In this document: positions 43,699 to 52,134 of the stretch, in pieces | Position numbering within the stretch: the first letter of the stretch is position 1 | How the letters are laid out: each line of letters starts with the position of its first letter | NCBI RefSeq assembly: GCF_036021035.1 | Contig: NZ_CP107930.1 | Span: 1,736,001-1,800,000 of the forward strand | Direction: 5' to 3' | DNA: 64,000 nucleotides | Source: Kineococcus sp. NBC_00420 | Lineage (GTDB): Bacteria > Actinomycetota > Actinomycetes > Actinomycetales > Kineococcaceae | The notes under the pieces: model-generated | The model's database searches: none | The model's input: only the letters and a program-made list of their open reading frames with translations | What the model was told of the DNA's origin: nothing | Position numbers and translations under genes: made by a program

Positions 43699-43929
43699 TC
43701 ACGACCCGGTGGAGCCGCCCTCGACACCCAGGACACGGTCAAGTTCGACCTCGGGCAGCGGCCCGTCGCTCTCGGACGCGGCGACGACGACATCGGTGTA
43801 GAGCTCGATCTCCTCGGCCAGCACGACGTCGGCGAGGGGGGCGCTGGGACCACCAGGACCGACCCCGGGGACCTGGTCTGGTGACGAGTCGAAGTCGTCA
43901 CCCGGCTGCGGATCGAGCGAGTGCGTCAT
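43699..43929 (-). CDS. Small acidic protein of unknown function
   Basis: A 76-residue acidic protein. After a Pro/Gly/Asp-rich N-terminal third comes a more ordered stretch L-A-D-V-V-L-A-E-E-I-E-L-Y-T-D-V-V-V-A-A that looks like one amphipathic helix. No membrane segment or motif. ATG at 43929 is the best start; a longer version from 43986 is possible. It lies between pit-DUF47 and the metallophosphoesterase gene on the same strand. A real but unassigned gene is more likely than not. Confidence 0.5.
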   Translation of the reverse strand: MTHSLDPQPGDDFDSSPDQVPGVGPGGPSAPLADVVLAEEIELYTDVVVAASESDGPLPEVELDRVLGVEGGSTGS

Positions 43930-43982
43930 GGTGAGGCCACCGTACGCCGACTGGCACCCCGACGGGGGGCAGTCGGGAAGCA

Positions 43983-45626
43983 TCACCCCGACGACGACGT
44001 CACGGAGCCCGAGGACGAGCCGGAGGCGGAACCAGTGGGGGTCGGGACGCTCAGCGCGGGCCGGTCCTCGTCGCTCAGCACGGTCCGCTGCAGGTTGACC
44101 TCGGCCAGGCCCAGCCCGCCGACGGTCACCTCGTCATAGGCGAGCAGCCTGCCCGCGTCCGGCCCGGTCTTCCCGAAGTAGAGCAGCGTGGCCGACAGCG
44201 GCAGCGGCGCGCCGTCGGCGAGGCGGTTCAGGCCGGCGGAGGTGACCCCGGCCCCGCCGGTGGTCCCCTCGACCATGATCCGGGTGCCGGAGGAGTCCAG
44301 CGTCACGGACCGCTTGTGCAGGTGACCGGCGAGGACGAGCGGGACCCGGCCGTAGAGGGGCTGCAGACCGCTGGGGTCGTGGACGAGGGCGATGTCGACG
44401 GGGTCGTCGGCGTGGGCGTCGTCCCAGGTCTCGATGCCCGCCGCGAGGGTCTCGTTGGCGCTCTCCTGGATCTGCTCGGCGCTGCCGGTGGCGGCCTTGC
44501 CCTCGCCGTCGGGGGTGAAGACGGGGTCCCCCTGGCCCGCGAGGACCAGCCCGGCGACCTCCGTCGTCGCGCCCTGGTCGAGGACGATCGCGCCCTGGGC
44601 GGCGACCTGGGCCTGGGTGTCGGTGGAGTCGTGGTTGCCGCGCACCCAGACGTAGGGGACGCCGATGCCGCCGATGCGGCCCAGGAAGCTGGCCTCCGCC
44701 CCGGTGCCCCAGGTGGTGGTGTCGCCGGTGTCGACGACGGCGTCGACCCCGAACTGCTTCACGAGGTTGTCGGTGAGGTCGTAGCCGAGGGGGTTGAGGT
44801 GCAGGTCGGAGATGTGCAGGACGGTGGTGACGTCCTCCCCCAGCCCCGTGGACCCGCTCTGCTCGTCGCCGAGGACCGGCAGGTTGGCCGCCGCGGCGTA
44901 GAGCGTGGAGACGCTGCGGACGATGTCGGACAGGCCGCTGCGGTAGCTCTCGAGGCGGTCCAGGGCGTTCTGCGTGCTCGAGACGACGTAGGGCGCGCGG
45001 GAGAGCAGACCGGTGAACCGGGGCTGGCGCAACGCGCCGGCGTCGAAGGTGAGGGCGGTCCCCGCCCCGGCGGCGACGACGACGACGAGCAGGGCCGCGC
45101 CGGTCTGCAGGGTCCGACGTCGGCCGCGGTAGACCACGACGGCGGCCAGCACCGCTCCCCCGAACCCGCAGGCGAGGCTGTAGGCGGCGGCCCGGACCAC
45201 CGCGGAGCGCACGGTGTCGGCGGCGGTGAGCTCGAGCGCGAGCAACTGCTGGGGCGAGCGGACGAGGCGGGCGGCGGCGTCGACGTCGACGCTCTCGATG
45301 TTGGCGGTGACGATGATCGGCGCCCGGTGGGTGTCGAAGGTGACCTTCCCGACGGGCGGCAGGTCGACCTCTACACCCGGGCTGAGGCTGGGCCGCACGC
45401 GGACCTCGGTCTGCAGCGGGCCGACGTAGGTGCTGGAGCCGGGGGCGAGGGCGAAACCGATCGCGGCCCCCACGCCCGCGACGACGAGGATGCCGAACCA
45501 GGGGAGGACGTGCCGGCGCGCGAAGCGGGGTGCCCGACGGGCCCAGAAGCCGCGCCAGGCCGCGCCCCACCGCTCGGGCAGGCGCGGGACGAGGGGACGC
45601 GAGGGGCGGCGGATCCTGGGAGACAT
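43983..45626 (-). CDS. Membrane-anchored metallophosphoesterase
   Basis: A 547-residue protein. The N-terminal part has two membrane regions (about residues 40-60 and 150-200) around an extracytoplasmic segment. The C-terminal calcineurin-like phosphoesterase domain (about 270-500) contains the full metal set: D-L-H near 277, D-T-G-D near 302, G-N-H-D near 330, His in V-H-D and A-G-H-L-H-K near 440. It hydrolyses a phosphomonoester or diester at the membrane; substrate unknown. A Ser/Gly-rich tail follows. ATG at 45626, with an adjacent in-frame GTG at 45629 as an alternative. The 238 bases upstream to hipA contain no recognisable gene. Confidence 0.87.
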   Translation of the reverse strand: MSPRIRRPSRPLVPRLPERWGAAWRGFWARRAPRFARRHVLPWFGILVVAGVGAAIGFALAPGSSTYVGPLQTEVRVRPSLSPGVEVDLPPVGKVTFDTHRAPIIVTANIESVDVDAAARLVRSPQQLLALELTAADTVRSAVVRAAAYSLACGFGGAVLAAVVVYRGRRRTLQTGAALLVVVVAAGAGTALTFDAGALRQPRFTGLLSRAPYVVSSTQNALDRLESYRSGLSDIVRSVSTLYAAAANLPVLGDEQSGSTGLGEDVTTVLHISDLHLNPLGYDLTDNLVKQFGVDAVVDTGDTTTWGTGAEASFLGRIGGIGVPYVWVRGNHDSTDTQAQVAAQGAIVLDQGATTEVAGLVLAGQGDPVFTPDGEGKAATGSAEQIQESANETLAAGIETWDDAHADDPVDIALVHDPSGLQPLYGRVPLVLAGHLHKRSVTLDSSGTRIMVEGTTGGAGVTSAGLNRLADGAPLPLSATLLYFGKTGPDAGRLLAYDEVTVGGLGLAEVNLQRTVLSDEDRPALSVPTPTGSASGSSSGSVTSSSG

Positions 45627-45864
45627 CACGTCGATCTTCGCGCAGCGCCGGCGCGCACGCCGCCTCGGCGGCGGGGCCGGTCCCCGGCGGGACCCCCAGG
45701 AGACGAGGCGGGCGACGGATGCCGTTGCGTCGCAGCTGCTCCGGGAGCCCGCGATCCAGGGTCCAGACCGGCGTGGCGGCCACCGCGATCCGAGCTGACG
45801 CAGGGTGACCGCGGTCTCGTGCACCGGCGACGAGACGGTGGGGTCGTGGGCGCGACCGCGACGG

Positions 45865-47103
45865 TCAGGCGTGCGTTCCCGCCGGTCGTCGGCCGTCGAG
45901 CGAGGTGCGCACCCACGCGATCGCCGGTTCCGAGAGCGGGTCCACGTCGACGAGGTCCCGCACCCACGTGTCGAGGCGTTCCCGGACGTCGTGCACCACC
46001 GAGCGCGCCGTGCGCGCGGTCAGCCGCCAGGAGCGACCCTCGGCGACGAGGTCCTCCAGCCCGACCGCGGGCAGTTCGAACTCGCCGTTGACGCTCAACG
46101 CCAGGCGGGTCCGCCCGTACTGGGCGTGCGGGGAGACGTCGTAGCTGGGCGCGAGCCCCACCCGACCGTCGGTGGAGTGCACGAGCGAGATGTTCTTCGC
46201 GTGCGCGTCGGTGTTGCCGAGCAGGACGTTGAGCGTGGTCAGCCTCAGGAGCTCGCTCACGTCCCCACCGTTGTCGAGGAGCAACGACCCGATGGAGCGG
46301 AGGTTCGCCGCGGGCCGGTGCCACCCGAACTTCGCCTCGATGTCGTCGCTGCTGAGGCCGAGCGCCTGGGCGGCGTCCTCCTGGTGCACCCGGGTCACGA
46401 CACCGGGATCGGCGGCGTCCACCGACCGGTCGAACCGGGGGACGACGAGCGCGGCCGACCCGTCGAAGTGCTCCACGTGCGAGACCGCCGAGCGGAGCCC
46501 GACCGCCCGGGCCGCGAGGGAACCGAGCGCCTCGTCGTGGACGAGGGCGGGACGCTCCGGCAGCTGGGGTTTGAGGATGTGGGTGCTCGGCGCCCCGGCT
46601 CGTGGCACGAACCAGCGCCCGGCCACCAGGGTGAGCGCCGCCTTCGGTTGGACGCCGGGCAGGGAGGAGTCACCCACCCCCACGTGGTCGTCGCTGCGGG
46701 TGCGCTCGAGGTGTTCCCGGACGGCCCGCGGGTCCGGCAGGAGGTCGAGACGTCCCTCTCCCGGCGACTGCCCCGCGAGGGTGAAGGTGGCCGCTCCCGG
46801 AACGTCCCCGCCTGCGCTCGCGAGGAGGGCCAGGACGTCGGCGCTGTTCGCACCGGCGCGCCGGGCCAGTCGAGATCGGGAGCTCGTCCCGACCTCCGGG
46901 AGGAGACCCCCGAGCCAGGCCCGGACGAGAGCCGCAGGCGGGTGCACCGTCGGCGGTTGGGCGTCGAGCCGGACCGAGAGCACGGGTGCGCCGAGCGGTC
47001 GACGGTCGAGGAGGTCCGCCGACCAGGTGAGCCGCAGTCGAGCGCCGGCGTCGTCGACCCGGGCGACGAGGTCGCCCTGCAACCGGACGTCGAGGGTCGT
47101 CAC
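45865..47103 (-). CDS. hipA: HipA-type serine/threonine kinase toxin
   Basis: A 412-residue HipA family kinase. The N-terminal subdomain (about 1-110) is followed by the kinase core with the phosphate-loop region S-L-P-G-V-Q-P-K near 153, T-H-I-L-K-P-Q (ATP-contacting Lys) near 177, the catalytic L-L-G-N-T-D-A-H-A-K-N near 295 and metal-binding Y-D-V-S-P near 320. HipA toxins inactivate a tRNA synthetase (GltX in E. coli) and induce persistence. GTG start overlapping the hipB stop (GTGA), so toxin translation depends on antitoxin translation. All catalytic residues are present, so the kinase is probably active. Confidence 0.9.
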   Translation of the reverse strand: MTTLDVRLQGDLVARVDDAGARLRLTWSADLLDRRPLGAPVLSVRLDAQPPTVHPPAALVRAWLGGLLPEVGTSSRSRLARRAGANSADVLALLASAGGDVPGAATFTLAGQSPGEGRLDLLPDPRAVREHLERTRSDDHVGVGDSSLPGVQPKAALTLVAGRWFVPRAGAPSTHILKPQLPERPALVHDEALGSLAARAVGLRSAVSHVEHFDGSAALVVPRFDRSVDAADPGVVTRVHQEDAAQALGLSSDDIEAKFGWHRPAANLRSIGSLLLDNGGDVSELLRLTTLNVLLGNTDAHAKNISLVHSTDGRVGLAPSYDVSPHAQYGRTRLALSVNGEFELPAVGLEDLVAEGRSWRLTARTARSVVHDVRERLDTWVRDLVDVDPLSEPAIAWVRTSLDGRRPAGTHA

Positions 47104-47348
47104 CGCGGCGCGTGACCGCTGAGGGAGGCGCCCAGGGCAGAGGCCACGAGGAACAAGCGGGACAGCGTCACGTTCGTCCGACCCCGTTCGAGTTCGGAGA
47201 TGTAGCGCTGGGAGACACCGGTCCGCTCGGAGAGCTGGTCCTGGGTCAACCCCGCCTGCAGACGCAGCCCGCGCAACCACCGGCCCACCTGGGCGCCCGT
47301 GGTGAAGGTGACCCCGTCGGCCCCCGGGGACGGCACGGCGTCGGTCAT
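47100..47348 (-). CDS. hipB: HipB-type antitoxin (XRE helix-turn-helix)
   Basis: An 82-residue DNA-binding antitoxin. The Xre helix-turn-helix covers about residues 21-75: L-R-L-Q-A-G-L-T-Q-D-Q-L-S-E-R-T-G-V-S followed by Y-I-S-E-L-E-R-G-R. It should bind HipA and repress the operon through the GTGGATATCCAC palindrome at 47372-47383. ATG start; stop overlaps the hipA start. Confidence 0.88.
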   Translation of the reverse strand: MTDAVPSPGADGVTFTTGAQVGRWLRGLRLQAGLTQDQLSERTGVSQRYISELERGRTNVTLSRLFLVASALGASLSGHAPR

Positions 47349-47371
47349 GCGGACGCCCTTTCATGACACTG

Positions 47372-47383
47372 GTGGATATCCAC
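47372..47383. promoter_or_regulatory. hipBA operator candidate
   Basis: GTGGATATCCAC is a perfect 12-bp palindrome 24 bases upstream of hipB, containing TATCC and GGATA halves like known HipB operators but directly fused rather than spaced. Confidence 0.55.
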
Positions 47384-47411
47384 AGTCATCCGCCAGGGTA
47401 ATGCACGGCGG

Positions 47412-47789
47412 TCAGCGGGCGTCGTACTCCGCCTGGGCGACACCGACCCGGAGAGCCGAGGCCTCGAGCAGGTCGGCGAGCGCGCGCAGCTTCTCGGCCA
47501 CCTGCGCACCCATCGGGGTGAGTTCGTACTCGACGCGCGGCGGGATCGCGGTGACGACCTCGCGGGTGACCATCCCGTCGCGTTCCAGCGTCTGCAGGGT
47601 CTGCGCCAGCATCTTCTCGCTGACCCCGTCCACCTTGCGGCGCAACGCGTTGAAGCGGAAGGACCCCTCCCCCAGGGCGATCAGGACGAGCGAGGGCCAG
47701 CGGCCGGTGACGTCCTCGAAGGCCGCGCGCGACGTGCACCCGCGGGCGAACACGTCGACGACGAACTCCTGGGTGGGCCCTGCGCTCAT
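47412..47789 (-). CDS. HxlR family transcriptional regulator
   Basis: A 125-residue winged-helix regulator. The HxlR signature is visible: an N-terminal Cys (R-G-C-T-S-R) followed by T-G-R-W-P-S-L-V-L-I-A-L, then F-N-A-L-R-R-K-V-D-G-V-S-E-K-M-L and the wing Y-E-L-T-P-M-G. HxlR proteins with such a Cys often sense electrophiles or quinones. ATG at 47789 has TATCCT six bases upstream (leaderless candidate). It diverges from a QorB-like oxidoreductase gene, its probable target. Confidence 0.92.
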   Translation of the reverse strand: MSAGPTQEFVVDVFARGCTSRAAFEDVTGRWPSLVLIALGEGSFRFNALRRKVDGVSEKMLAQTLQTLERDGMVTREVVTAIPPRVEYELTPMGAQVAEKLRALADLLEASALRVGVAQAEYDAR

Positions 47790-47823
47790 GGTCCGAGGAT
47801 ACGCCCGGCACCGCGGGAATGCC

Positions 47824-47848
47824 TGGCACTGTGGAATAGTTAGTGCCA
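47824..47848. promoter_or_regulatory. HxlR operator candidate
   Basis: TGGCACT-n11-AGTGCCA, a perfect 7-bp inverted repeat, encloses the likely -10 region (GAATAGT) of the oxidoreductase gene, as expected for a repressor site. Confidence 0.55.
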
Positions 47849-47883
47849 TCGACAACGCAGTGCCCCGTCCGGAGGAGAACCCC

Positions 47884-48741
47884 ATGTCCACGACCTACGC
47901 AGTCACCGCCGCCAGCGGCAAGCTCGGCCGCCTCGCCGTCGAGGCGCTGCTCGCGAAGGGCGTCCCCGCCGGCGACGTCGTCGCGGTCGTCCGCACCCCC
48001 GCGAAGGTCGCCGACCTCGCCGCCCGTGGTGTCGTCGTCCGCGCCGGCGACTACGCCGACCGCGCCTCCCTGGACGCCGCGTTCGTCGGTGTCGACCGCC
48101 TGCTGTTCGTCTCCGGCAGCGAACCCGGCGCGCGGATCGCCCAGCACACCAACGTCGTCGAGGCCGCGAAGACCGCCGACGTGAGCCGGATCGCCTACAC
48201 CTCGATCCTGCGCGCCGACACCTCCACGAGCCCGCTGGCCCCCGACCACCGGGCCACCGAGGACCTGCTGTCGCGCGCCGGTGTCCCCTTCACGGTGCTG
48301 CGCAACTCGTGGTACCTCGAGAACTACACCGAGCAGCTCGGTCAGTACCTCGCCGCCGGGGCCGTGCTCGGCTCCACCCACGGTGGACGGGTCAGCGCCG
48401 CCGCCCGCGTCGACTACGCCGAGGCCGCCGTCGCCGCGCTCCTGGCCGAGGACCCCGCGCAGGTCTACGAGCTCGCCGGGGACAGCTTCGACTTCGCCGA
48501 ACTGGCCGCCACGATCACCGAGGTCACCGGCACCACGGTCGTCTCCACCGACGTCTCCACCGAGGAGCACGTCGCCGCGCTGCAGGGCTTCGGCCTCGAC
48601 GCCGGCACCGCCGGGTTCGTCGCTGCGCTCGACACCTCCATCGCGCAGGGCCAGCTCGCCACCGACCGCACCGACCTGGTGGAACTCACCGGGCGCCCGG
48701 CCACCACGCTGGCCGAGGCCGTCCGGGCCGCTCGGGCCTGA
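47884..48741 (+). CDS. NAD(P)H:quinone oxidoreductase-like (QorB/NmrA family) protein
   Basis: A 285-residue atypical short-chain dehydrogenase of the NmrA-like/QorB group. The N-terminal Rossmann nucleotide motif is V-T-A-A-S-G-K-L-G-R near residues 7-16; an NADP-phosphate-binding Arg lies in V-V-R-T-P near 36; the central S-G-S-E-P-G-A-R and F-T-V-L-R-N-S-W-Y are QorB-like. QorB reduces quinones with NADPH. ATG at 47884 with GGAGGAGAA upstream. Regulation by the divergent HxlR protein is likely from the shared operator. Confidence 0.88.
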   Translation: MSTTYAVTAASGKLGRLAVEALLAKGVPAGDVVAVVRTPAKVADLAARGVVVRAGDYADRASLDAAFVGVDRLLFVSGSEPGARIAQHTNVVEAAKTADVSRIAYTSILRADTSTSPLAPDHRATEDLLSRAGVPFTVLRNSWYLENYTEQLGQYLAAGAVLGSTHGGRVSAAARVDYAEAAVAALLAEDPAQVYELAGDSFDFAELAATITEVTGTTVVSTDVSTEEHVAALQGFGLDAGTAGFVAALDTSIAQGQLATDRTDLVELTGRPATTLAEAVRAARA

Positions 48742-48774
48742 GCCCGGGCGGTTAGCCGTGGCAGCATCACGGGC

Positions 48775-49695
48775 GTGCCCCGGCTCCCGCGACTGCCCCT
48801 GACCGCGGTCCTCCCACCGCCCCCGTCCGCGGGGGTGGTGGGCGACCCCGGGGTCTGCGTCCCCGGTGGTGAGTTCCAGCGGGTCAGCGCCGAACGGGCC
48901 GTCGTCCTCGGCGGACCGGCGGCGATCCTGCTCCAGGTCGCGCACCCCCTCGTCGCCGAAGGCGTCGCGGTGCACAGCGACTACACCTCCGGTCCGGCGC
49001 ACCGGCTGCTGGGCACGTTGCAGGCCGCGCTGACCATCGCCTTCGGGGACACCGAGCAGGCGCACGCGATCGCCCGCCACGTCGGCGCGCAGCACGCCCG
49101 GGTCCGCGGGACCACCCGCACCGACGCCCCCGGCACCCCGGCCGGGACCCCCTACCGCGCCAACGACCCCGACCTCGCGCTCTGGGTCCACGCGACGCTG
49201 GTGTGGACCGCCCGACGCGTCGCGGAACGCTACGTCGGTCTCGTCCTCAGCCCCGAGCAGCGCGAACGGCACTGGCAGGAGTCGAAACCGTTCGCGCGGC
49301 TCTTCGCCGTCCCCGACCGTGCCCTGCCCGGCAGCGTCGAGGAGTTCGACGCCTACGTCGAGCGGACCGTCGCCGGACTGGTCGTGACCGACGCGGCCCG
49401 GCGGGTGGCGGGCGACGTCCTCACCCAGCGGACCGCTCCCCCGTTGCCCGGCGTGGCGGCGCTGGCCCGCAGCATCACGGCCGACCTGCTGCCGCTGCGG
49501 TTGGCGCTCGACTACGGCATCGCCCCGACGCGGGGACGACGCACCGCCGCCGGCCTCCTCCGCACCGGGTTGCGGGCCGCGAGACCCGTGCTGCCGCAAC
49601 GCCTCGCCGAGTGGCCGCACGCCGAGGTGTCCCGGCGACGCGTCCGGGCGTCGCCCTCCCGGACGTCCGTCGGACCCGACGGGACCGCGGGATGA
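48775..49695 (+). CDS. Oxygenase MpaB-like protein (DUF2236)
   Basis: A 306-residue protein of the DUF2236/MpaB family, named for a fungal oxygenase acting in mycophenolic acid synthesis and for latex-clearing-type heme proteins. Conserved family features are L-Q-V-A-H-P-L-V-A-E-G-V near residue 61, D-Y-T-S-G-P-x-x-R near 77, W-V-H-A-T-L-V near 145 and the His-rich helices. Heme binding is expected from the family. GTG start at 48775; CAGCAT lies seven bases before it. The substrate is unknown. Confidence 0.82.
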   Translation: MPRLPRLPLTAVLPPPPSAGVVGDPGVCVPGGEFQRVSAERAVVLGGPAAILLQVAHPLVAEGVAVHSDYTSGPAHRLLGTLQAALTIAFGDTEQAHAIARHVGAQHARVRGTTRTDAPGTPAGTPYRANDPDLALWVHATLVWTARRVAERYVGLVLSPEQRERHWQESKPFARLFAVPDRALPGSVEEFDAYVERTVAGLVVTDAARRVAGDVLTQRTAPPLPGVAALARSITADLLPLRLALDYGIAPTRGRRTAAGLLRTGLRAARPVLPQRLAEWPHAEVSRRRVRASPSRTSVGPDGTAG

Positions 49696-49849
49696 CCGTG
49701 AAGTCGGGACAGCGCGCCGGCCGAAGTCGTCGAGGGTCTCGACCCGAGATGCCCTCACCGTGCCCCGACTCGTCGTCGCAGTTCACGGTGGACCACGCCT
49801 GCAGCCGTTCCAGGGCGTTCGGCAGGTTTCCGCTTCCCTCCGGCTGATA

Positions 49850-50090
49850 CGCGCGACGACCGCGGTCGGACACCTCTCCGGCCGTGCACAGCTGCTGTCG
49901 ACCGTGCAGGCCATCCACGAACCGATCCCCGTCCTCCAGCACGTCGTCACCGGGGTCGTCGTCGACGAGGACGGAGACGACGCCGACGTGCGGGCGAACG
50001 TCACCGCGTTCTTCGGCGACGACCAGCACCAGCCGATCCTCGAAGGATCCAGCATCCGGCGAGGCGGGAAAGTCGCTGTCCGCCGGACGC
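49850..50090 (+). pseudogene. Possible 5'-truncated SnoaL/NTF2-like fragment
   Basis: In the 416-base gap between the MpaB-like and MOSC genes, one plus frame reads L-L-S-T-V-Q-A-I-H, then V-L-Q-H-V-V-T-G-V-V-V-D-E-D-G-D and V-R-A-N-V-T-A-F. This pattern (a His then Val-rich strands with D-G-D) resembles the second half of a SnoaL-like domain. No start or N-terminal half is present and the frame runs on into MOSC. The rest of the gap shows nothing recognisable. Weakly supported. Confidence 0.35.
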
Positions 50091-50111
50091 GGCAGCTCCT
50101 AGGGTGGCCGC

Positions 50112-50762
50112 GTGGCCGTCATCTCGAGCGTCAACGTCGGCCGGCAGCGACCCATCGCGGCGAAGTCGGGGACCAGTGGCATCGACAAACGCCCGGTCGT
50201 CGGCCCGGTAGCGGTGCGAGCGCCCGGCCCCAAGGGCGAAGGTGGCAGCGGCCTGGACGGTGATCACATCAGCGACACCAAGAACCACGGCGGCGACCAC
50301 CAGGCCGTCTACGCCTACGCCCGCGAGGACCTGGACCGGTGGGAGGGCGAACTGGGCCGTCCGCTCTCCAACGGCGTCTTCGGGGAGAACCTCACCACCT
50401 CGGGGTTGGCCGTGAACGAAGCGGTCATCGGCGAACGGTGGTCCATCGGTGAGGTGGTCCTGCAGGTTTCCTGCCCGCGGATCCCGTGCGTGACGTTCGC
50501 GGTGTGGTTGGGAGAGCAGCGGTGGTTGCCGCGATTCACCCGAGCGCGTGTTCCCGGGGCCTACCTGAGGGTGCTGACGCCGGGAACGCTCAGCGCCGGC
50601 ATGCAGGTCAGGGTTCTGGACGTGCCGGCGCACGGGGTGAGCGTGGCGACGGCCTTCGCGGCGTTCACCACGCAGCCGGATCTGCTGCCGCTGCTGAGCG
50701 GCGTCCCGGAACTACCCCCGGAGGATTCCGAGGTAGTCGCTCGTCGCCTCGCTCAGCACTGA
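50112..50762 (+). CDS. MOSC domain protein (YiiM-like)
   Basis: A 216-residue MOSC-domain protein, related to the C-terminal domain of molybdenum cofactor sulfurase and to YiiM/mARC enzymes that reduce N-hydroxylated compounds. G-D-H-I-S-D near residue 52, H-G-G-D-H-Q-A-V-Y-A-Y near 60, F-G-E-N-L-T near 90 and the conserved Cys in V-S-C-P-R-I-P-C near 119 are present; that Cys is the expected molybdenum ligand. GTG start with TAGGGT (50100-50105) six bases upstream (leaderless candidate). Confidence 0.9.
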   Translation: MAVISSVNVGRQRPIAAKSGTSGIDKRPVVGPVAVRAPGPKGEGGSGLDGDHISDTKNHGGDHQAVYAYAREDLDRWEGELGRPLSNGVFGENLTTSGLAVNEAVIGERWSIGEVVLQVSCPRIPCVTFAVWLGEQRWLPRFTRARVPGAYLRVLTPGTLSAGMQVRVLDVPAHGVSVATAFAAFTTQPDLLPLLSGVPELPPEDSEVVARRLAQH

Positions 50763-51064
50763 CAGGCGCTCGGGGAGCAGCCATCGGGCCATGCGCCACG
50801 AGGGTGTCACGGGCGTGCTCGGGCCGGCCGGGCACTGCTCGGGTGACGACCACATCGCGAGACGATCGTGAACTCGAGTCGCTCCGAGGCTGCTGCGCTC
50901 TTGCGGGAGCCCAGCTCCACACCCCCACTGCTCTCGCTCTGGCCGTGGCCCAGTTCGCGGCTACGTCGGCGGGACGGGAACCTGCCCAGAGCTCGCTCCT
51001 GAGTTGTCCGGGGCGGCGTGGGAGGTGCAGGTGCAGGTGGTGTTCTCGACGAATCCTCGGACGG
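50763..51064. other. Intergenic region without recognised features
   Basis: These 302 bases separate the convergent MOSC and LLM genes. Reading both strands, I see no plausible gene, strong hairpin or repeat. Confidence 0.5.
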
Positions 51065-52000
51065 TCACGAGTTCTCTGCGAGGCGGGCGATGACCTCACC
51101 TGCGGTGTCGAAGGCTCCGGCGCGTACGACCCAACGACTGATGCCCCACCGCTGACGAGCCGCCCGCACCTGCTCGACGATCTCCTCGGTGGTGCCGACC
51201 CACAGGTAGGGCGCGGCCAGCAGGTCTTCGACGTCCGTCCCGGTCTCCTGCGCCATGTCGGTGACGGCGCCACGTCGGTCATCGGTCACCGTGACCACCT
51301 GCACCAGCGCCTCCAGGGGCGGCACCTCACGACCGACCGCTCCGGCGCCGGCGCGCACCGCGGCGATGCTCGCCTCGATCCGCGCCGGCGTCCAGGACAC
51401 GGTGTGGGAGTGCCCGTCGGGCAAGGTGCGCCCCAGCCCGGACAGGCCCACCGCGTCGGCGTGGGCGCCGGCCCAGGTCAGCAGGTCGGGGTGGTTGCCC
51501 CCGACGAGCAACGGCACCCGCTCCTGCACCGGCCGCGGGCCGGACAGGACCACGTCGCGAACGGCGCCGACGTCGGCGGCGGGGACCGTCTCGCCGTCCA
51601 GCAGGGTGCGCACGGCGCCGGCGACGTCGATCAGGTGCCGGATGCGACCGGCGGCGTCTGGGCGGGTGCGCCCGGTCATCTCCCACTCCGCGGGGGTGTG
51701 ACCGGCTCCGATGCCGACGTCGGCGCGGCCGTCGGAGACGACGTCGAGGGTGGCGGTGTCGGCGGCGATGAGCAGGGCGTCGCGGATGCCGGCGTTCAGG
51801 ACGTAGGTGCCGAGTCGCAGGGTGGTGGTGGCGGTGGCTGCTGCGGCGAGGGCGGTGAAGGGGGAGGGGCCGCTGCCGGGGTGGTCGGAGACCAGGAGGG
51901 CGCGGAACCCGGCGTCCTCGCAGCGGCGGGCGAGGTCGACCCAGGACGAGGCGTCCTGGGGCGAGGCCTGCAGGGAGACGTGGATCGGGTGCTCGCTCAC
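51065..52000 (-). CDS. LLM class F420-dependent oxidoreductase
   Basis: A 311-residue TIM-barrel luciferase-like oxidoreductase resembling the F420-dependent actinobacterial subgroup. S-D-H-P-G-S-G-P-S-P-F near residue 38, L-R-L-G-T-Y-V-L near 61, the glycine-rich G-I-G-A-G-H near 96 and V-P-L-L-V-G-G-N-H near 162 are conserved positions around the flavin or deazaflavin site. Substrate unknown. GTG start at 52000, 134 bp from the divergent serine hydrolase gene. F420 rather than FMN use is inferred from family resemblance. Confidence 0.85.
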   Translation of the reverse strand: MSEHPIHVSLQASPQDASSWVDLARRCEDAGFRALLVSDHPGSGPSPFTALAAAATATTTLRLGTYVLNAGIRDALLIAADTATLDVVSDGRADVGIGAGHTPAEWEMTGRTRPDAAGRIRHLIDVAGAVRTLLDGETVPAADVGAVRDVVLSGPRPVQERVPLLVGGNHPDLLTWAGAHADAVGLSGLGRTLPDGHSHTVSWTPARIEASIAAVRAGAGAVGREVPPLEALVQVVTVTDDRRGAVTDMAQETGTDVEDLLAAPYLWVGTTEEIVEQVRAARQRWGISRWVVRAGAFDTAGEVIARLAENS

Positions 52001-52134
52001 GTCGTCACTGTGGTGTCCGGATCACCCGGGTGCCCAGCCCCGCGACGTGCGCCGAGGGCGAACGGTGACGTGGCGGACGTCGGCACGACCGAAACCGTGC
52101 TGACCCCGCGTGGCCGGTGTCCTACCGTGAGCCC

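Noticed and set aside
45627-45864. Small gene between the metallophosphoesterase and hipA
   Set aside because: Both strands contain short frames, but none has a convincing start, promoter or protein-like composition.
49692-49847. 52-codon frame overlapping the MpaB-like stop (ATGA)
   Set aside because: The overlap looks like coupling, but the peptide is Ser/Arg/Pro-rich with no resemblance to a folded protein.
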